Source: Sordaria brevicollis
Taxonomy: Eukaryota; Ascomycota; Sordariomycetes; Sordariales; Sordariaceae
NCBI GenBank assembly: GCA_033439795.1
Contig: JAUTDP010000008.1
Location: 2,976,001 to 3,040,000, forward strand
DNA length: 64,000 nt
Reading direction: 5' to 3'
A model generated the notes under the pieces. The model searched no databases. It was not told where the DNA came from and worked only from the letters and a program-made list of their open reading frames with translations. Shown here one piece after another: positions 24,001 through 37,300 of this stretch. Made by a program: the position numbers and the translations under genes. Numbering within the stretch: position 1 is the stretch's first letter; each line of letters starts with the position of its first letter.

Positions 24001-26175
24001 AAAAGCTAAATAAAATAGATAAATAGGATTTAAATTAGGGGGTATTAGCGAATCCCTATTTAAAAAATACCGAAGTCGAACCTCTTCTAAATACGATATT
24101 CGAGGAGGAAATTCTAAATTCCTAATAAAAAACCGCTTAAGAAATTAAGGCCGGGGATATTTACGAAATTATAAAGCCGGATAAAATAATTATCGATTTT
24201 ATTATAAATTTATATTTAACGCCGTTAAATACCCTTCCTTCGTACGTAGTAGCCCTATATACGGGCATTATATTAAATTAAATAATCGATAAATATTTTC
24301 GAAAATTAAAATTATAAAAAAGTATTTTCTTAATAAAAAGATTATTATAATTAGTAATAGAGATAATTATTAGAACGGTTATAAAAATAGAGGTATAATA
24401 ATTATTAATTAAATATAGTAAATTAAATAGTCTATACCGCCGTAATTTCCCGGGGGTATTAAAGAATTATTACGATTTCGAAAATTACCCTCTTAACGAA
24501 AAATTTCGTAAAGTAGAACGAATTTACTTTAATAACTATAAAGATATAAAAATTTAGGTTAAAGTCGATTAAAATATCCTTCGTACAAAAGGGAAATAAA
24601 TCTTTAATTATATATAAATATATATTTATAAATTTAATAAAAATAATATTTTAAATAAAATTAAAGCTAAATTAATAATCCGAAGAAATTAATAACGTAA
24701 AATAGACGTTAATACTTATATTTTTACCCTAGTAGGAAAATCCTTCCGAATTATTATTGTATTAATAATTCGTCTTAATATAGAGCTTATTTAATAGGAT
24801 ATAATAAACGCCTTTATAAACGTTATAATCGATAAGGAAATTTATATACGTATACTATTAAAATATTGGGTAGAAGGAAAGGTTTTTAGATTATTAAAAG
24901 TATTCTATAGTTTCTAACGAGCCCTTTTATTATAGTAAAGGGAATTAAACGGAACGTTCAAGGGTATAGGATTTGAAACTATTTTTAAGGATCTATATAT
25001 TATAAAGAAAGAGAAAGTATTTATATTATATTATATTAACGATATCGTCTTTATTTATTTAAAGGAATATAAGGATTAGGTTAAAAAGTATATTAATTTA
25101 TTATAATTAAAATATTAATTAATTAATAATAAAGAATTGTAATAGTTCTTGGGTATTAAAATTATCCGTAACCGTAAAGTAGGAAAAATCTAATTATTTT
25201 AAGAAATTTATATTAAGAAAATTAATAAATTGTTGAAGTCTATTTATAAACCTACTATAATATTAATAAAATAATAAGAATTATTACCCTTCGATAGGTT
25301 AGTTAATTATATTAAGATTAAAGACTATTAGATTAACGTAGGCTTTATATTATACGTTATTATTAATACGCGATTAAATATAACTTTTTTAATTAATCGA
25401 TTAATTCGATTTAATTATAATCCTAATTTAAAATACTATAACGCTAATAAGAAGGTTATTTATTACCTTCGTATAATTAAAGATTAGTACTTATATTATA
25501 AAAGTAGTAACTAATTCGAAATAACTTTAAACGCTTTATTTACTAATAATAGAATAAATTATAAGAATTCTTAAGGATTTATAATTAAATTATACGGTAA
25601 ATTTATTTATTGGGGTACTATTAAATAAACTATTATCGCGACGTTAATAATAAAAGTAAAGTTTTACGCTATTAAGAAGGTTATTAAGGAAATACTATTT
25701 ATTAACCGATTTATTAAGGCTTTAAATATAAAGTTATTTAATAACTTTATCCCTATTATAAAATATAATAATTAATAAATTATTAAAGTATTTATTAAAG
25801 AAATTCTTACCTTTATTACTAAAATAAAGTATATTAATATTTATCGATATTAATTTCGAAAGGAGATTATCGAAAAGGAAACCTTTAAAATTAATTATTT
25901 AAAAATTAAGGAAATACCTGCGGATAAATTAACGAAGGTACTTAAAATATTAGAATATAGGAAATTTAAGGAATTATTAAAGATATTTATAAAATTACTA
26001 CAATTAATTATAATAGATAATAATAAAAAGATTTTAAAAATGGAGAATTTAAATAAATATTTAGGTATTATAGTAAGAGAAGCAACGGTAGATTAACTAA
26101 AGGGAATAAGAAATGTATAAATAGCTTTACTCTCGACCCTAAAAGGGTAATCGAGACGGTTTTTGAATGAGGGGG

Positions 26176-26371
26176 TATATTAAATTTTAGGGTAGTATTC
26201 TAGGCCAAAATAGTATAGACTAGTATACAGCTGGTTAGTACTGCCAGCCACCCAGAAGGTCTTGGCAAATAAGGGATACCCCCAGCTCCCCCGACCAGAG
26301 CTCCAGAATCCTGTTCTCCACAGTCATACACAGATACACAGAATCAATCAATTCTCCCATACAATCTGACA
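26176..26371 (+). repeat. Right LTR of copia element
   Basis: Starts TATATTAAA after the polypurine tract and ends CAATCTGACA. The outer half looks nearly unmutated; the half facing the interior carries the transitions. Confidence 0.9.
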
Positions 26372-26637
26372 GGTGTGTGTCTTGGTGGGTGATGGTGGGC
26401 GGCGTTGGAGCTAAGCCAAACACGATGGTCCGTTGCCTGGGTGTAAGCCCGGAGAAAGACTGCAAGAGTACCTCGGAGGGCGGTGCTCCCAAGTTCTATC
26501 ACGGCGAAATCCAAAAGAGGCGGTACCACCGTCCAAAGTCACCCGGGTAAACGTTCTGGATTCGGATGGTGCGAAAGCCAGTGATGTGCTATCCTCCCTA
26601 TCGTGATGAGGAGAACCCAGCAGCCAAAAGTGGACTG

Positions 26638-26638
<1 letters not shown>

Positions 26639-26673
<35 letters not shown>
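26639..26673. repeat. (CT)n microsatellite
   Basis: About 17 uninterrupted CT units, followed by a T run. Confidence 0.95.
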
Positions 26674-26681
<8 letters not shown>

Positions 26682-27264
26682 GGGGTGATTTCTGATTGTC
26701 CTTTTAACTTTGTGGTATCCTCTCAAAAGTGTTGTATAGAGAGGTATGTAGGTTGTCAAGAGCCACTTTGGATGACAGCAAGAGTTGAGATGACAGCCTT
26801 CAAGTTGAAGTGTCCGTGCGGGACAGGATGAAGGGACTGACTGACGTCTGAGCTGTTTGAGAAAGTCGGGAATCCCAATTGCAGCTTCTGGGCAGTTGAA
26901 GTTGGGATGAACGACTCCGAAAGAGACGGGAGTCTGAATCGGACTGTGCGTTCGCTTCTGCGGTGGGGCGGGCGAGTATCACTTGAGTGCCGATCGGTGG
27001 GTGCCACAAAAACAAATCTCAAATGAGAAGAAAGCCAGACCGCTCGCTTGTTGCTCTGGTGTCTTGCGGGTGTCTGTAGAATCGCAAGAAGGGTTTGCTG
27101 CAATGTATGATTGATTGCGATTGCGATTGCGGTCGCAATGATTGAAATGGTCCGTGTCTGTGGCCGCGTGTGTCTCCGTCAAATTCCAAGAGAAACCCGG
27201 ATATACCTATCCCAAGGTCCTGGAAATCTGGAAATTGTACCCAAGATGACCCAAAACAAAGTTT

Positions 27265-27265
<1 letters not shown>

Positions 27266-27296
<31 letters not shown>
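27266..27296. repeat. Poly(A) tract, 31 A
   Basis: Uninterrupted adenine run. It is responsible for the poly-Lys and poly-Phe reading frames on the two strands. Confidence 0.95.
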
Positions 27297-27299
<3 letters not shown>

Positions 27300-30163
27300 C
27301 GCCAGAGCACGGGTCAATGACGTGAACCGGCCGGATATGATTTCGTATTCTGAAGAGAAGCGAGTCGAGAGGAGGAAAAGAGGAGAAAAAAACAGGAAGA
27401 CTGGCTTACCAAACAGGGGACCATGTGCCTCATGTACCTCCTGCCACCAATGCACCCCGAAAAGGTACCCGTAGCCCGGCTCCGTAAAGAGCACGAGAGA
27501 AGCGCGGCTCCACAAGGCGTGGATGCTTCTGTGGATGCCCTCTCAATCGACGAATCCAGCAATTGCAAAGGAGCGAGTGTGGGTCTGTTCAATGTTCATT
27601 GCTGCTTGCATTCCAGTGGCATTTCAGCGCTTCTGGCAATCGCGGTGCCTGTGATTTTACGCTACCATATTCCACTGGGAAATACAACTGCCAGCCGAAG
27701 AGAGAGAGAAAAAAAGACTTCAACATAATAATGACTTGCAGTTCCGGCAACAACGGCACACCATCAATTCTCACCTGCCCGGGCATTCCAGGGCATTTTG
27801 GCCTTGGCATGATCACAACCTCGTGTAAGACGGAAGCAGCATTCGGTACACCAAAGACATTGGACGAATGATCGATCCCGTCTCTGGAAAACAGCTGCAG
27901 GTCACAGAGATCTCATCAAGATGGCGAGAACAGACCATCCATTGCCGGACCCTTCCACTTGGGAATTGGACCCTTGAGATTCTTTTGACCAAAAGACGCA
28001 AACGACTGTCCTGACAGTACGGTCTTCTTCAATATTCGCGCAGGCTACCTCTACCAGATACAACCCAGTTCAACCAACACCATCAGCAATGCATCTGGCT
28101 CCTCCTTCTCACCTTCCCCTCTCGTATACAAACCGCTTCTGAAAAGCCGAAAAGCTACCGGACAACAAGATACGGAAAGTATTTCAATCCTACATACCCC
28201 GCTCCAACGAGAGAAGGAACAAAAGCCTGTGAAGAGCAGAGGACTTCAGTTTTCCAGTTGTTTCCCAGGCTGCCTGCGATTGACTTGCAATCTGAACAAT
28301 GGAAGCAAACTAACACCATCTGTTAACAACAAGGTTCGCGAATCTATATCACGACTTATTATACCCTTCAAGCTTCACCTACCTACGTCAACGTCATTTC
28401 ACCCCTTCCAGTTTTTACTTGCAACCCCCGGGCAGGCCCTTCACTCTTTCTGTTTCGGGTTTTGTTCCAAACTTCTTTCAGTTCGCGCCCAGAAATCCCG
28501 GCATCGATCCCAATTCCCCATCCAGCGAGTGCAAATGGGACTTTCACCGCTTTCATCAACCCATGATTCTGTTACAACTTTCCGCTTCTCACCTTTCTCC
28601 TTTCCGCACTTCACCTTCTCCTCTTCCTTGACCCATCACAGAAAAGCCTCTACGCTAGCCTCGACGGCGAATCCCGAATAACCCCATCCATCAACAACGA
28701 TGCCCTAGACAATTGCGCATCGTGCATTATGTATGCCCTGGCCGCCAACCCTTCTTCGAGAATCATTCGCCTTGTCCGCCTGACCACAAAGGAAAATTTT
28801 GGCATGTAGGGCGACCAGGGACGACGAGGGGGGGAAAGAAATTAAACATCTCCATCCGTGGCTCAAGCACGGGATCGATCCCCCGAGCTGGGGGTTGTGT
28901 TGGTGTTCTTCAAATTTTAATTTCAGGCCGTCAGTCAAAAACCCCGGCATCAAGGGCAGCCTCAACAATGAATTGGTGCACAGGTGCAGGATTCCCCGGT
29001 TCTTGGCAAATCCCGAGCTAGCGGGTGGCCGGACGTTTGACGGGACTGTCACTGCACTCACTGGAGGATTTTTTTCCGCTGTGATGAAGCCTGGCGGGCC
29101 GGTGACAGCTGTGGATATCAAGAGGGGAGAGTTGACGTCTTGGCTTTCACGGTACATAATGTTGCCCCAACATTGTTGTCGTGATAGCATCCATGGTGTT
29201 GTGGTCGCAATGACAACGGAAGGTAAAAGCCCACCTCAAGTTAATATTCCCTGCCTAAGCCGATTGAAGAGATCGAATGTCGACAACATGCGATAGGCAA
29301 TCCGTATAGAAAGAGGAGGCAGTGCCTCTCTACCGCCAAGTGTCTACATATGCCATGACCACGGCATTGCAGCAACACAAGATTACGGAAGCAAAACTTC
29401 CCGTACCTGCATCATCTCGAATAGCCGATCGAGCAATCCTCATTGAACAGATTCCCGTCTGTCCCAACCAACCAACTTTTGACATTCAAGGCATAGCTCG
29501 ACAGTTTACGGCAGCCCGGCAAGTATACAGGTATACAGCCACACGTGGCGAATATACATGAACGCCATACAGAAAATGTTAGTCGCATAGGCTACGCGTG
29601 CGATACGTGCGTGCCTCGCGGCGACATATCGCAAGATAAAAATATCTCTACCTACCTTGGCTCACGTACATGTAGACTACATCCCACATTGTGAGGCTCA
29701 ACCTCAACCGTCCACCGCATCAAACGTTGATATCTAACCAATGCGGGAGCGACCAGAACGACCGAAAAAACAACCTCGAAGCGAAAGCGAACGAAAAGGA
29801 TCGACAAAGTGTGGCTCGTGTCGCCTCATCCTATCATCCTATCATCTATCGCAACTCTGTACATCATGTTAGTAGACATCGGCATCTGCCATCCCGTCTT
29901 GGAACCGTTGCTCTTTGCGCGTCTTTGCTCGGCTCCCAGAACGTACTATAGCGCACTACCAGTCACGACCCTACAATATATCACCCCCAATAGTACATCG
30001 CATCCCCGCACGCGTTCTCCCCATTAAAACAACCATGACCTATTTCTTTCATCAACCATAACTCTACTAAAACAACATCGATTTTATTTATTTCTATTAT
30101 AATAGAATCGCTAAACGAAGATCTATTTAATAAAGCCCTTATAGCGGTTAATAAAGGGTTATT

Positions 30164-30180
30164 TTGAAGCGTAGCTTCAA
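30164..30180 (+). repeat. 17-bp hairpin sequence, copy 1
   Basis: TTGAAGC-GTA-GCTTCAA, a 7-bp stem with a 3-nt loop. The exact reverse complement occurs at 50606-50622, near the other end of the block. Confidence 0.7.
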
Positions 30181-30850
30181 TATGGTCTAGAGAACTTTGT
30201 GTCATGATACGGAGTGAGTAGAGCGTTGAGCGTAGCTTCTTCTATAATATTGTAACCCCCTATAATAATCCTTATAAATCTACCCGAAGTTTACCCGCAG
30301 TTTTGCGTATTGGAATTGGTCAGAATCGCGATTCCCCGTATTTTAGGCGATTAGGATTAGTTAAATCGCAAATTGTAATATGGATATACCCTACGGCCCG
30401 TTTTTTAGCGTCGACCTTTATTAATAAGTTGATTGCCCGCTTACTAGTAATAAGTAAATACGTCGCAATCTTTTTAGAAACCTAGCCGCCGCCTACGTAA
30501 ATTAAACCTCGATTATAATAGGTATATATTATATTATATTATATTATTTTCTAATTACCGCTTATATAACGTCGATTTCGACTATTCGTAAGCGATACCG
30601 CTTTCTTATAAACGAATAATACTTTTTTCAATTCTATTTAGTAATTAAGTAATAATTGTAATAATTATAATGAATAGTACCTTTTTCATTTCTATTTAGT
30701 AATTAAATAATAGTTATAAAAATAAATAGTAATATATATTTATCCGTCGTTTCGTTTAATTTATTAACGGTATAAAAATTAGTTTTTTATTCTATAGATA
30801 TTAATAACCCGGTTTTCGGTCGTATATAATTATATTCGATTACGTATAAT

Positions 30851-31204
30851 CGACCCTATTAAAATTGTAGCTCTTTTAGTAAATAGGGTATTTTTAGCCT
30901 TAAGTATTTAATTCCGTACTATTTTCGCTAATTTAGTACAATAGTATTATTCGCTATTATTTTTGACCTTTTTTATTAATTCGGCGTTCGTTCGTATGCG
31001 ACCGGATTCGTTTCCGTATATTCGATCTTATTAAAATAATATTTCTTTTAGTAAATAGGGTATTCTAAGTCGTAATCCGTATCCCTTTTATTAATATAAT
31101 ATAATAATAGTTTTTTAATAATTTAATATCCGTCTTTACGTAGCCGTATTCGCCTATATATAAGCGACCCTATTTAATCCTTAGCCCTTTTAAAAAATAT
31201 AATA
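30851..31204 (+). repeat. Dispersed direct repeat, three degenerate copies
   Basis: Copies starting at 30851, 31023 and 31164 share CGACCCTATTAAAA followed by CTTTTAGTAAATAGGGTA, with transitions and decay in the third. They are spaced 172 and 141 bp. Probably non-coding repeats of the host element. Confidence 0.6.
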
Positions 31205-32889
31205 CTTTTAATTATTTTATACGTTTAATACTTTTAAATATATTATTTATTTTCTATAGCCGTCCCTTACATATTTATCCCCTACGTATATAATTATATT
31301 ATTTTAATATAGTGCTAACCGCTTCTAATTATATAGGTAATTATTACTATTATATTTATCCCCCATTTAAATTAATTCCTTCCTTTTGGGCAATTATTTC
31401 CTTTTGGGCAATTGCTTCCTTTTAGGCAACCGCCTCCTTTTAGCCAGCCGTAGCCGCCTTCTAATAATAATGAGGATAATAATAATTCCGATAATAAAGA
31501 TAATTTCTAATCGTTTATATATCGTTCTTATAAGCGGGAATTACCCTTCTTGGAATTTATAAATAAGAAAAACCCGAATAAATTAATCTAGAATTACTTC
31601 GAATACTATAATAAATAATATACTATTTAATAGAGATTTCCGTTAATTGTAGGGCTTTTTATAGTAATCCCTAATATATTAAATATATTGCCCCCGGTTC
31701 GGATACGTTTAACTCCGCTTCGAATTCCGGCTCCGGCTCTAATATATCCGGCTTCTATTCTAATTTAGCTTTCGATTATATAACTTCCTCCTATAATACC
31801 GGCTGTCTATCGTATATAGTTTATTACGTATAATATTCCGCCTTAATAATTAATATAGAGTATTAATATTAAAGGTCTAAATATTTTTAATTATTATTAT
31901 TAGTATTAACCGGATTTAATAAAAATTAAACGGATGTGTAATATTATTAATAGAGATTATAGGGTTCGCCGTCGTTATAGATAATAAATATCTCTTACGC
32001 CGTTAATTAATATTATATAGAATCCGTATAAATAGGCTTCGTCCTTTAATATATTGGGTTAAAATACTTTAATTCGATTTAATCCGTTTCGGTTACGGGT
32101 AATCTTATTTAATACTTATACCCTAATATAATTAAGGGTAGTCTCCCTTAATATATATACCTTTAACTATAATTTACCTTATTTTAATTATAATAGTTTA
32201 TATAGCTTTCGGCGCCCTATCGAAGTTTAAGATTTTAATAGTTAATGTTAATAGTATATCCAATTATATATGCTACTAGTAGATATTATATAAAGTATAT
32301 ATTTTATTCCGTATATTACTTTCCTTTTATAATAATTAACGTTCTTTTAAAACCTCTATTTTATAGATTCTATCCCTATAATTTACGTATAAGGTACTAT
32401 TACGAGATAATAAATCTTTATAGTATTAAATAATATTATTAATAATATTATATTATAGACGGTTAATTTATTAGCGGCCTATATTAACTTCTTAATCGAT
32501 TATTACCCTAGGGTAGTAGCGGTATATAATTTTCCGGTTAGTAATACGGCTTTAATTAGTAATACCCTTCCAATTAGTAATACCCTTCTAGCTAATAATG
32601 TAATTCTAGCGAATATAGCGAATATAAGCTATTACTAGTATTTTTAATTAATTGATTGCGAAAGCTTATAGTAAGTACCTTTTAAATAAATAAGCGTCCC
32701 CGAATTAAATTTATTTATAATATTCTACGTCCTTATAATCGTCCCTATTGGCCGCCTTTTAAATTATTTACCCTTAATCCTAATATTAATTAAATAGAAT
32801 TAATTATCCTTTAACCAACCCTTAAAGATTTAATTAACCGAAAGTATATATTACGTTTTAACCCGCGGTTTAAATTATAATATCCCCTT

Positions 32890-34024
32890 TTAGTTATAAG
32901 TCGTAATTTGTATTTATAAGAGAAGGCGATTACGGATAAGGATAAAAATTTTATTAAAAAATTTAATAACGCTATATTTAATATTGAGATAGAATATTGT
33001 AAATTTTATAAAAAGAAGTAATTTAATTTTAATTTTAATAATTTAAAGGAATATAAATATTACGTCTATAGAAAACGTAAATATAACCGGCTAAAGGATA
33101 TATTATTCTATTCTGCGCTAAATTATATAAATCTCGGGGAGATTCCGGTAGATTTACCGGAATTTAATTTTATTAGGGAAATATTCATTGCTATTATATA
33201 TATAATTATAAATATTTTTATAGTTTGAAGTTAATAATATTATTATTATAATTATATAAATTATTACTTTAAGGATATTATTTTAATATATTATAAATTA
33301 CTGTTATTCTTTAAAGAAGTTAATATCCTCCTTATTATATTTCGTAATGCCGCTCCCGTTAATGGTTAATAGCCGGAGTACGTTAGGCGGTAATTCCGCC
33401 GAAAGTTCGAAATTAATTAATATTATATTTAAATATAATTTAAAAATTTAAGGAGGAAATATTCTGGCTATTATACCATCGAAATTAATTACGGACGTTT
33501 ATTTTAATTACTTAAAGATAATAATATATTTAATTGTATTAATATTTAAATTATTTAGGAGGATATTTAAATCGATAAGAACGACGAATTTAATTTTAAT
33601 AAAGAGGAGGAGGTGGTTATTCTTAATTTTATATATAATTAAATATAATTTAACTAATTAATTAGCTAGTTTAATAATTAATACGGTAATTAATAATATA
33701 ATTAATCCGGCGGTTAATAATATAATTAACCCGGCGGTTAATATAGCTAGAATAATTAACGTTTTTAATATATTAATTTAAATTTAATATACGGTCCTAA
33801 ACTTCCCCTTAATTATTTATTTAATCTATATACGCCTAGCCGAAATACGGTCCGACCGGATTCCCCGGATTATTTCGGATTAATTCCCAATTTCCCTTTT
33901 ACCCTTAACCTCTTTAATTATATAAATCCTAATTATATAGAGTGTAATAAGTAGGGTTGTATTCGGGGTTTTATAAATATATTTAATTTTATCCGCTTTA
34001 CTCCCTTTAATAAATTTAGGAGGG
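32890..34024 (+). pseudogene. Helitron Rep/helicase relic, N-terminal part
   Basis: A RIP-degraded reading frame. It reads as two Cys-pair motifs in which Cys codons became Tyr (YCKFYKKK, then YKYYVYRKRK), followed by a segment typical of fungal Helitron proteins: FYSALNYINLGEIPVDLPEF and later NAAPVNG, PEYVRR and FRRKFEIN. The frame runs into the GAGGG target site of the Gypsy insertion at 34020-34024 and resumes after it at 41483. Stops arise mostly from TGG/CAA/CAG codons, as RIP predicts. Upstream sequence (31480-32890) may also belong to this protein or to the element's 5' region, but is not recognisable. Confidence 0.75.
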
Positions 34025-34306
34025 TGTCACAGGATTAGACCTATACTATACCCAGTACACGCACTAACCACCCTTACAGGTACCCAACTCCCTAATAGCC
34101 ATTCACGACCATAACATATATACTATAATACAACATAGCCCAGATCTAGTCACCAATAATCACGTACAGTATCACGTAAGCGTGCACAGGCTAGGGCATA
34201 AACTCGCGCCTATATATCTAACCTTCTACGCACACTTCCTATTTCCTCTCCTTCGTACTTCAATATATATCCTAACCTATATTTAATATATACTCAACCC
34301 GTAATA
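34025..34306 (+). repeat. Left LTR of Gypsy element
   Basis: Starts TGTCACAGGATTAGACC and ends CCCGTAATA. Compared with the solo copy, most changes are G to A; CA dinucleotides are retained. Confidence 0.95.
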
Positions 34307-37300
34307 ATTTAAAATATTAAATTATTACGCTACGCGCGTATATTAAAGAAGATTACGATTATTATATTCTAATTTTAAAGTATTAAAGACTCGACTATTA
34401 AACGACCGTAATAATCGCGTACCGGTCCCGGACGTCGAACTAAATAAAATACTAAAACGAATATTATTATCGAATCGCTCGCACCTTTTCTCTTTACTTT
34501 ATACCTATTAAATACGTTAATTTAAGCGATTAATATCTTCTTTAAATCAATAATTTTCGGTTCCCCTTACTACGGATAACTTTATTATTATCGCTATTAT
34601 TAATATTCTTACGGTCGTATTTTCCGATAACCTTATTTACTTAAATTTAATAAATACTTTATTTACTTTCGATTCTATTATATTCCTTATTACTATTATT
34701 ATCGATTAAATTTTCAACTTTATAATAAACCCCGTTTTCTAATTAATATTAATAACCTTTATTAAGTTTATTTATTTTAATATCGTCGAAGCGGGTATTA
34801 GGGTATACGATTTCGAAATCGAATTCTAATAAATTAAATCCGATTTTTAAAATTTAGAAAGCGCCCGCGCCGCGCTCTAAATTAAATACGATCTTTAATT
34901 CTAAAACGTCGCGGCCGAACGTTAGCGCGCTATTTCCGATTTCGAAACTAAATTATCCGATTTTAGGAATAATTTCCGTTAAGCCCTAAAATACTAAACC
35001 GAAAAATATTAAAAAACGATTACCGATCTTCGCTAACGTATTACCTAATTTTAATTAATTTAAGAAAATTCGTTCGATATAATTATTAATAACGAAATAG
35101 CCACCTCTGTTCCCCCCGTTAATAACCCCGCTAGCGGTAGTAATTATAGGTCGGTATTGTAAATAGTAATTATACCCGCCTTTAACGGTATTAGTAATTC
35201 GGTTAAATATGCCGCTAAATTTCGTCGTTAGAGTATTAATATCCAATTCGCTTAAAAGGATAACCCGACTTTATTTAATATTATATATATTAAATATTTT
35301 CTAATTGCCCGCTCTTTAGCCGGTAAACCCTTTGAAATTATCGAGCCCGAATTCCTTAAAATTTTATTAAGAGAGGACCTTAAATAGCTTATAGCCGAGG
35401 ATTTATTTAAATAAATAAATAAAAAGTATAATAACGTCGATATTATTATTTAATCCCGCCGCGAATTCGAGGAATTAAAATTTAATAAAATGAAATAATT
35501 TAATTTCGAAAATAAATTCGTTACCCTAATCGATTATTATAATTTTAACGATAATATAAAGGTTTATTACTTCTGCGCCCGTTTTAATAACTATTTATAT
35601 AACGCTATTACTCTATAGCGCCCCTAGCCTAATAATAATAAATTCGATAAATAATTTATAATAACCCGCGATTTAATTAAATAATTGGAGGAAAAGGATT
35701 AGCGTAATAAAGTAGTTAGCGGCTTTTACCCCGCTATTAATATTAATACCGGTATGTCCGCCCCCGGCTTAAACTCCGCCTCCGGTATTACTTCTACTCT
35801 TAAATTCACTATTAATTAAGGTAATTCCGCTATAAATTTCGATTTTATATTCCCTATTAATATTTAAATATCCCGTATAATCGATAAAAATATTTTCGAA
35901 TAGCGTATAAAATTTAACGCTTATACCCGTTATAGCTATAAAAACTATTTTATTACCGAATATAAATTTCGTATCAATTTTAGTAAGGACCCGCCTATTA
36001 GCCGTTAAAAGAAGGATAAAAATACGAAGGATAAAAAGAATAAAAATAAAAGTAATAATAATAATTCCGCTAATAATAATAATAATAAATAATAATAACG
36101 TCCCGTTTAAGGTTAATATAATTACGGCTAATATAATTAATATAACGTTAACGCTATAGGTATAGGTAGCGCTCTAATTTATTATAATACCCCGGCCCCG
36201 GGTAATTATTATATACCCCCCGTTTATTACCCCAACCCTATATACCCTTACGGCTTTATAAACCCGGTTATAAACGATAAAAATAATTCTATTAACGGCT
36301 AGGGAAATATATAACCTCCTATTTAAATCGCAATTAAAAGCCACCGTTTATTAGGTATAAAGATAAATAATAGAAAAATATCCTTATAAAATTAAATATT
36401 ATAAAGATCTATTAATTTTCTATAAATAACCGTTATAAATACCCTAATTTATTAAATTTTTTTATTTATTTATCCTACGGACCGTATAAAATATATTATA
36501 TTACTTTTATTAATAACGGTTATACCGCTTTCGGTTTTATTAATCGTCGTTTTATTATTCGAAATAACCTTCCCTTATTTCCTTTTTAAATCCTCAAATT
36601 ATTATACCTAACTAATAAACTAAACTAAAAGTAATATTACGCACTTTAATAAATTAATTATAAACGCCGGCGTTTACTACGAAATTATCGACCTCTTAAT
36701 TTACAATTTAATTAACGATAATTTAATAATCCTTAACCACCCTTAATTAATCTACTATACCCTAAGTATTAATTAATTTAGTAATCGCCTTACCTTCGGC
36801 CGGTCTTACGAACGCTATAATTATTTTTTATAAAGAACGTTTTTTTATTTTCGTTATATACCTCTATTTTGCAAATATTAATAAATCCTTTTCATTACGC
36901 CGTCGATTACCTCCCTTAAAATTATCCTTAGTATAAAATTTATATATTAAAAGCCTTTAGTAAAAAATATTCCCGACGAAAACGAACCGGACTCCCCCTT
37001 TTTAATAGAATCCGTTCGCAAAATTTCGATTTTTACAATAGTATAACGCACCGCCCGTTAAAAATTTAATAAATTTAAATAAAGGGTAGCTAATTGTATA
37101 AGCACTATATTTATAGGTAAAATTATTGGCGGATAAACCCTTATACTTATAATTACAATACGTTACTTTCCCCTACTACTACCCTATATAATACCCGTAC
37201 TTTACAAATTCGCTAAAGGAGTCTATACTTCATTCCCAAACTACTATACTCCAATCTGCCTTTATTATATCCTTAAAAGCCCCTTCGACCTAAATAATAT

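Larger units (their letters stand above)
20822..26371 (+). mobile_element. RIP-inactivated Ty1/copia LTR retrotransposon
   Basis: A 5,550-bp element with two LTRs of 197 and 196 bp (20822-21018 and 26176-26371) and a polypurine tract GAATGAGGGGG just before the right LTR. The interior is about 80% A+T, almost free of CpA/TpG and full of TAA/TAG stops, as expected after RIP. Degraded copia motifs remain in plus orientation: YINDIVFIY at 25032 (the reverse transcriptase YVDDI box with D to N from G to A) and PADKLTKVL at 25917 (the C-terminal RNase H-end motif typical of copia). The 3' flank begins GGTGT. The same 5-mer occurs at 20809-20813, 8 bp before the left LTR, so a target duplication is suggested but not clean. 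Confidence 0.9.
26372..30084. other. Ordinary-GC spacer between two RIP-mutated regions, no gene recognised
   Basis: About 3.7 kb at normal base composition. Frames of 150-165 codons at 28229-28681 and 28705-29296 overlap on opposite strands and match no family I know. The 28000-28700 stretch is pyrimidine-rich like a 5' leader, so an unrecognised transcript is possible. It holds a CT microsatellite, a 31-A run and a short GCGATT-type hexamer repeat near 27117-27135. Confidence 0.5.

Noticed and set aside
28705..29296. Overlapping frames of 161 (minus) and 165 (plus) codons
   Set aside because: Neither resembles a known family and each could be the shadow of the other; left as an unannotated spacer.
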